Positions 60,455-64,000 of a stretch of DNA of 64,000 nucleotides are shown in pieces (the stretch's first letter is position 1; the number at the start of each line of letters is the position of its first letter). The notes under the pieces are model-generated. The model saw only the letters and a list, made by a program, of their open reading frames with translations, ran no database searches and was not told the origin of the DNA. The translations under genes and the position numbers were made by a program. The stretch is from Lunularia cruciata (Eukaryota > Streptophyta > Marchantiopsida > Lunulariales > Lunulariaceae): contig OX419762.1 of the NCBI GenBank assembly GCA_948567375.1, positions 2,361,001 through 2,425,000 of the forward strand, in the 5' to 3' direction.

Positions 60455-62072
60455 AGAATTTTATGGGACTTCATCCATAATTGCAAAATATTTATGGGCC
60501 TTGTAAATCATAACCCATAGTTTTATTGGATTAGAGGTGCTCTTACAAATATTAATTCTCGTGCATTAGGATTAATTAGTGATACAACATAGCATTTAGT
60601 CCTATCTACCAGATTTTAAAAGGAGAATATAGATTGGCGCAAACATATTGGGATTCCAGAGTTGAACCCCCATGAAACAACCAATAAAAGAGTCATGCAA
60701 GAAACAACCTGCAAAGGAATTGGGATTTAAGAGTTGAGTGGAATAGTGAAAGAAACTACAAGGGTTATGAAAGAATTATTTTTTGAAATTGAGATTAGAG
60801 AGTTGAGTTGGGAAAGAAACTACATAGAGTCATGAAAAAATTAGTTCATGAAATTTTCAAGAAGCTAAAGAGAAACAAAAACTACACTAGAGAGAGAAGC
60901 CAACAAGAGAGAAATAACATGAAAAAAATTAGTTTATGGAATTGTTGAGAAGCCAAGAGAACCAAAGTGTTCAAGGGTTGTGAAAGAATTAGTTTGTGAA
61001 ATTGTAGAGAAGACAACCAAGAGAAAAAAAAAAGGTATGTGTCTGAAAGGATTGGGTCCCATCAAAAAATGCATGGATTGGATCTGTGGAAGAAACTAAG
61101 AGAGAATAGAAAGAATCTCCTCTAGTTTAAGTTGCTTATAGAGACTCGATTTCAGGCTAGAGAAAAATTGAGCAGAACTAGAGGGAACGTCAAGAGTGCT
61201 TTGTGTTTGAGTTTTTGAAGGGATTGGTTCTTGAGAAAAGACTGGTTGGGGTTTTTAACTCCTCATAATAAAGTTTCATAAGATTATTCATTTGAAGAAA
61301 GTTTGACTTGTGTTATCTTTAATGAATTTTTTGTTTCGAAAAAGAATATTGGAATAGATCATTTGTTGTAGTTTTATGTGTGGGCATTTTGTGGCACTAC
61401 TGTTTTGAATTTCTAAATTTTGCATGTTAGTTTGCATGGTTTGTCACTCAATTTTTCATTGTGTGACAAGCTAAGTTTAATATTTCAAGATTTAAAGTCA
61501 TGTTAGCAAGTATGGTGTATCACTCAGGTTACTTTGTGACAAGCAAAGTCTAATATTTCAGGATTTAAAGTCAAGCTAAGTTGAAATGTTAGTGGGTGTT
61601 GTGTTTTGTTCAAGTTTTGCTCTGATAGGCTAAGTCAATTATTTAAAATCAGGCTTATTTGAAATGCTGAAGTGAGAATTGAAATTAATAATATCAACTC
61701 TAAATGTATGCATATTAGCATTCATTGAAGTTAGATTTTATCACCTAAAAGTATTTCAAAAGAATATGTAACACATCAAATTCATTTTATTAGCTAAAGG
61801 TATTCGAAATGAGAAGGTAAAATGAGAACGTATTAGAAGTTAGATTTTATCACCTAAAATATTAGAATTGAAACCTAGAAGCATTTCTAGAAATATTTGA
61901 AATCAGAATGGGATTTGAAATGAAAATAAGATTCTTGTTCATGAAAATAACCAGGTTGGGTGAAACTATTCACCTTGTTCATGGGAAATAAATAGTTTTT
62001 AGTCACCTTTTAAGATAAGTTCAGGTATGAAAGTGTTTATTTGAGATATAGTTATAAAGTGAGGTGTCAGCC
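60455..62072 (-). repeat. dispersed repeat R, copy 3, inverted
   Basis: The reverse complement matches 23217-24740 and the right part of copy 2 through to about 27505. It is cut at 62072, where a gypsy RT fragment begins. Confidence 0.8.
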
Positions 62073-62078
62073 GGTTAG

Positions 62079-62758
62079 TTGCTATGCCTACACTAGAGTA
62101 GATCTTTGATACGATTGGGTATGCAAAGGTCTTTAGTACTTTGGATCTTTGAGCATGATATCATCAATTGCCAAATTAAGAACAACGACATGTCCAAGAT
62201 AACAATTTGTGCTATTGATCCTCACAATAAGGATGCATTGTATCAATGGAGGCTTGTACCATTTGGGCTATAGAACACTACTATCAAGTTCTAGAGGGTC
62301 ATGGACAAGATACTAATAAGATTAGATTTTCCTTGGTATTATATTGATGACATTTTGGTCTATAGCACTATTGAGGAGGAGCATGAGCAATATTTGTTGA
62401 AGGTGTTTGAGAGATTGAGATCTCATAGACTCAAATTACATTTTGGGAAATGCAAATTCTTCCATGAGCATGTTGAATATTTGTGTCACATTATCTACCC
62501 TGATGGACTTGATGTTTAGCAAACCAAGGTGGAAATTATTGCATGAATTCCTGAACATACAGATGTGAGTAAAGTGCAAACATTTCTTAGGTTTGCAAAC
62601 TTCTATTGCTTATATGCTAAAGGATTTAGTGTCATTGCCAAAGCCTTGACAAAATTAACAAAACTTATACAAGAGTGGTGTTTGGAAGATGAGCAATAGA
62701 GAACTTTTATAAAGATCAAGGAGAAGTTGACAATTGCATCTCTTCTTAGGAGACCAAG
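62079..62758 (+). pseudogene. RT fragment of the E1 family
   Basis: Parallels E1 50215-50890: GYAKVFSTLDL, then an open frame 62301-62516 with YYIDDILVYST and VFERLRSHRLKLHFGKCKFFHEHVEYL. No LTR next to it; it is wedged between repeats R and B. Confidence 0.85.
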
Positions 62759-62784
62759 CAAAGCACAACAATCCTGGGTGCATA

Positions 62785-64000
62785 TTTATTGGCGTATGGC
62801 CCCAACAACGACCCTATGTTTGATAGCTTTGATGATAATACTATGTTTTGGAGATCTTGCAATTTTACCAGATCTAAAACGAGAAGAGAAACAAAGGTCA
62901 TAGAATCTATAATAGGAGGTGAAAATCGACGAGGGAAACTAAGGTAGTAGAATCTACAATAGAAGAAGGATAGTGACCGTCCGGGACTCATAGAAACAAA
63001 GGTCGTGGAATCTATAATAGGAGGTGAAAATCGACGAGAGAAACAAAGGTGGTAGAATCTACAATGGAAGAAGGATAGTGACAGCCCGGGACTCGTAGAA
63101 AGAATTCTCGCTTCAAGAGAAGGTGTACAGTCCATCATCATCGCATTAGTCTTCAATGAAACTCTAACTACTGAAATCAAACCTTTAAAATCTTAAGGGC
63201 ACTTTCCTAATTACTCCAGATTCGTTTTCCGAGACCTGTCATCAAATCTATGGATCAGTCTAAATTCCAAAAGTGAAACCCTTATACCTCATGTGGATTT
63301 AGCTCTCGTAAGCGTAGAACATATCATGAGAACTGTGAGAGGAGGCGGGTTGTTTCGTGATGTGCATGCTAATGGTGCCAGAGTGCTCCTTATGTTGTTG
63401 ATTTTCACTGTTTTTTTTGTTTTTTTCATTCTTGCATTTTTAAGCAAATTTTTAAGGCGGACCATGCCCGTCTTGGACTCTCTCGAACTTGAACGAACAT
63501 ATAAAGATTGAAAAACTAATACAAATCCGTCACGCCAAAAATATATACTTTTTCGTAGCAATACTCTTAATGTCGAGCAATGAAATTTGTAAGCATTAAT
63601 ATAGTATTATTGGTGATTTATAAACTATTTTTGTTCGAGACTTGCTTTTGACACACAAGAATGGATGAATTTTATATGAATATGTAGTTTAAACATGAGC
63701 ATATATAAAGAAAAGAGATTTTTTCAAAATAAATATAATGTATAAGGTGCGGAAAGATTTATATTGATATAAAAATCTTTGCTTGTATTAATCTTATTAT
63801 ATAAGTGTTACGAGTATGAGTTATTTTCATATTCTGAAAATAAACATATATATGATAAAAATATTATTATCTATCCATCAAAATGTTCGAAAAATATGAA
63901 TATCATTTTTGGTCATTGTCACTCTGTTCACACTATTGTGCAAGATTATAGGTTTTGGAGAATTTACCACTCGCGTGACTACCCACCAAAAGAAAATGAG
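62785..64000 (-). repeat. dispersed repeat B, copy 2, inverted and uninterrupted
   Basis: The reverse complement matches 13009-13327 joined directly to 20101-20908, showing the site before the Penelope-like insertion. It continues beyond the window end. Confidence 0.87.
62887..63096 (-). repeat. 105-bp tandem duplication in B copy 2
   Basis: Units start at 62887 and 62992 (AGAAACAAAGGTC). The other B copy has only a contracted, diverged version of this region. Confidence 0.9.

Overview
The window looks like nuclear DNA of a land plant, probably a non-seed plant (a liverwort or other bryophyte is my best guess). The reasons are an intron-containing NLR immune-receptor gene whose N-terminus is an alpha/beta-hydrolase instead of TIR or coiled coil (a class I know from liverworts), plant-type Ty3/gypsy and Ty1/copia elements, a Penelope-like element, plant-type LRRs and AT-rich spacers. 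The species assignment is inference. Nothing looks bacterial, and I found no rRNA, tRNA or CRISPR array.

Layout. 1-4080: GC-richer DNA without a recognisable gene, ending in a MITE-like element. 4081-6770: AT-rich spacer with a long (AT)n tract. 6802-11888 (perhaps to 12849), minus strand: the hydrolase / NB-ARC / ARM-repeat receptor gene. 13009-20908: a dispersed repeat (family B) split by a 6.8 kb Penelope-like retroelement (13328-20100) with a 15-bp target-site duplication; its GIY-YIG endonuclease lies upstream of its reverse transcriptase, the permuted order. 20909-30974: repeat-rich non-coding DNA with two direct copies of repeat R. 30975-57263: a nested retrotransposon cluster. 57264-60454: no recognisable gene. 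60455-64000: inverted copies of R and B flanking a gypsy RT fragment.

The cluster can be unpacked layer by layer. A Ty1/copia element (33185-57263) was hit by a gypsy-type element O (35072-55281, 4-bp duplication AGTG). O was hit in its integrase by a second copy of the same family, E1 (37637-53721, 4-bp duplication GAGT). E1 was hit in its 5' leader by a chromovirus, E2 (38140-44707, 5-bp duplication GGTAT). An LRR receptor-like gene fragment lies against the left copia LTR.

The most striking content is E1. Between its protease and its reverse transcriptase it carries a cytosine-5 DNA methyltransferase domain with motifs I, IV, VI, VIII, IX and X in canonical order, and downstream of the integrase a PHD finger. 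The PHD finger recurs in O, so it belongs to the family and is not an accident of one copy. E1 is decayed: its stops are mostly TAG/TGA where CAG/CGA is expected, and the methyltransferase motifs carry G-to-A changes, the pattern left by deamination of methylated cytosine. An element encoding a DNA-methylation writer and a chromatin reader, itself eroded by what looks like methylation-driven mutation, is the system I would follow up first.
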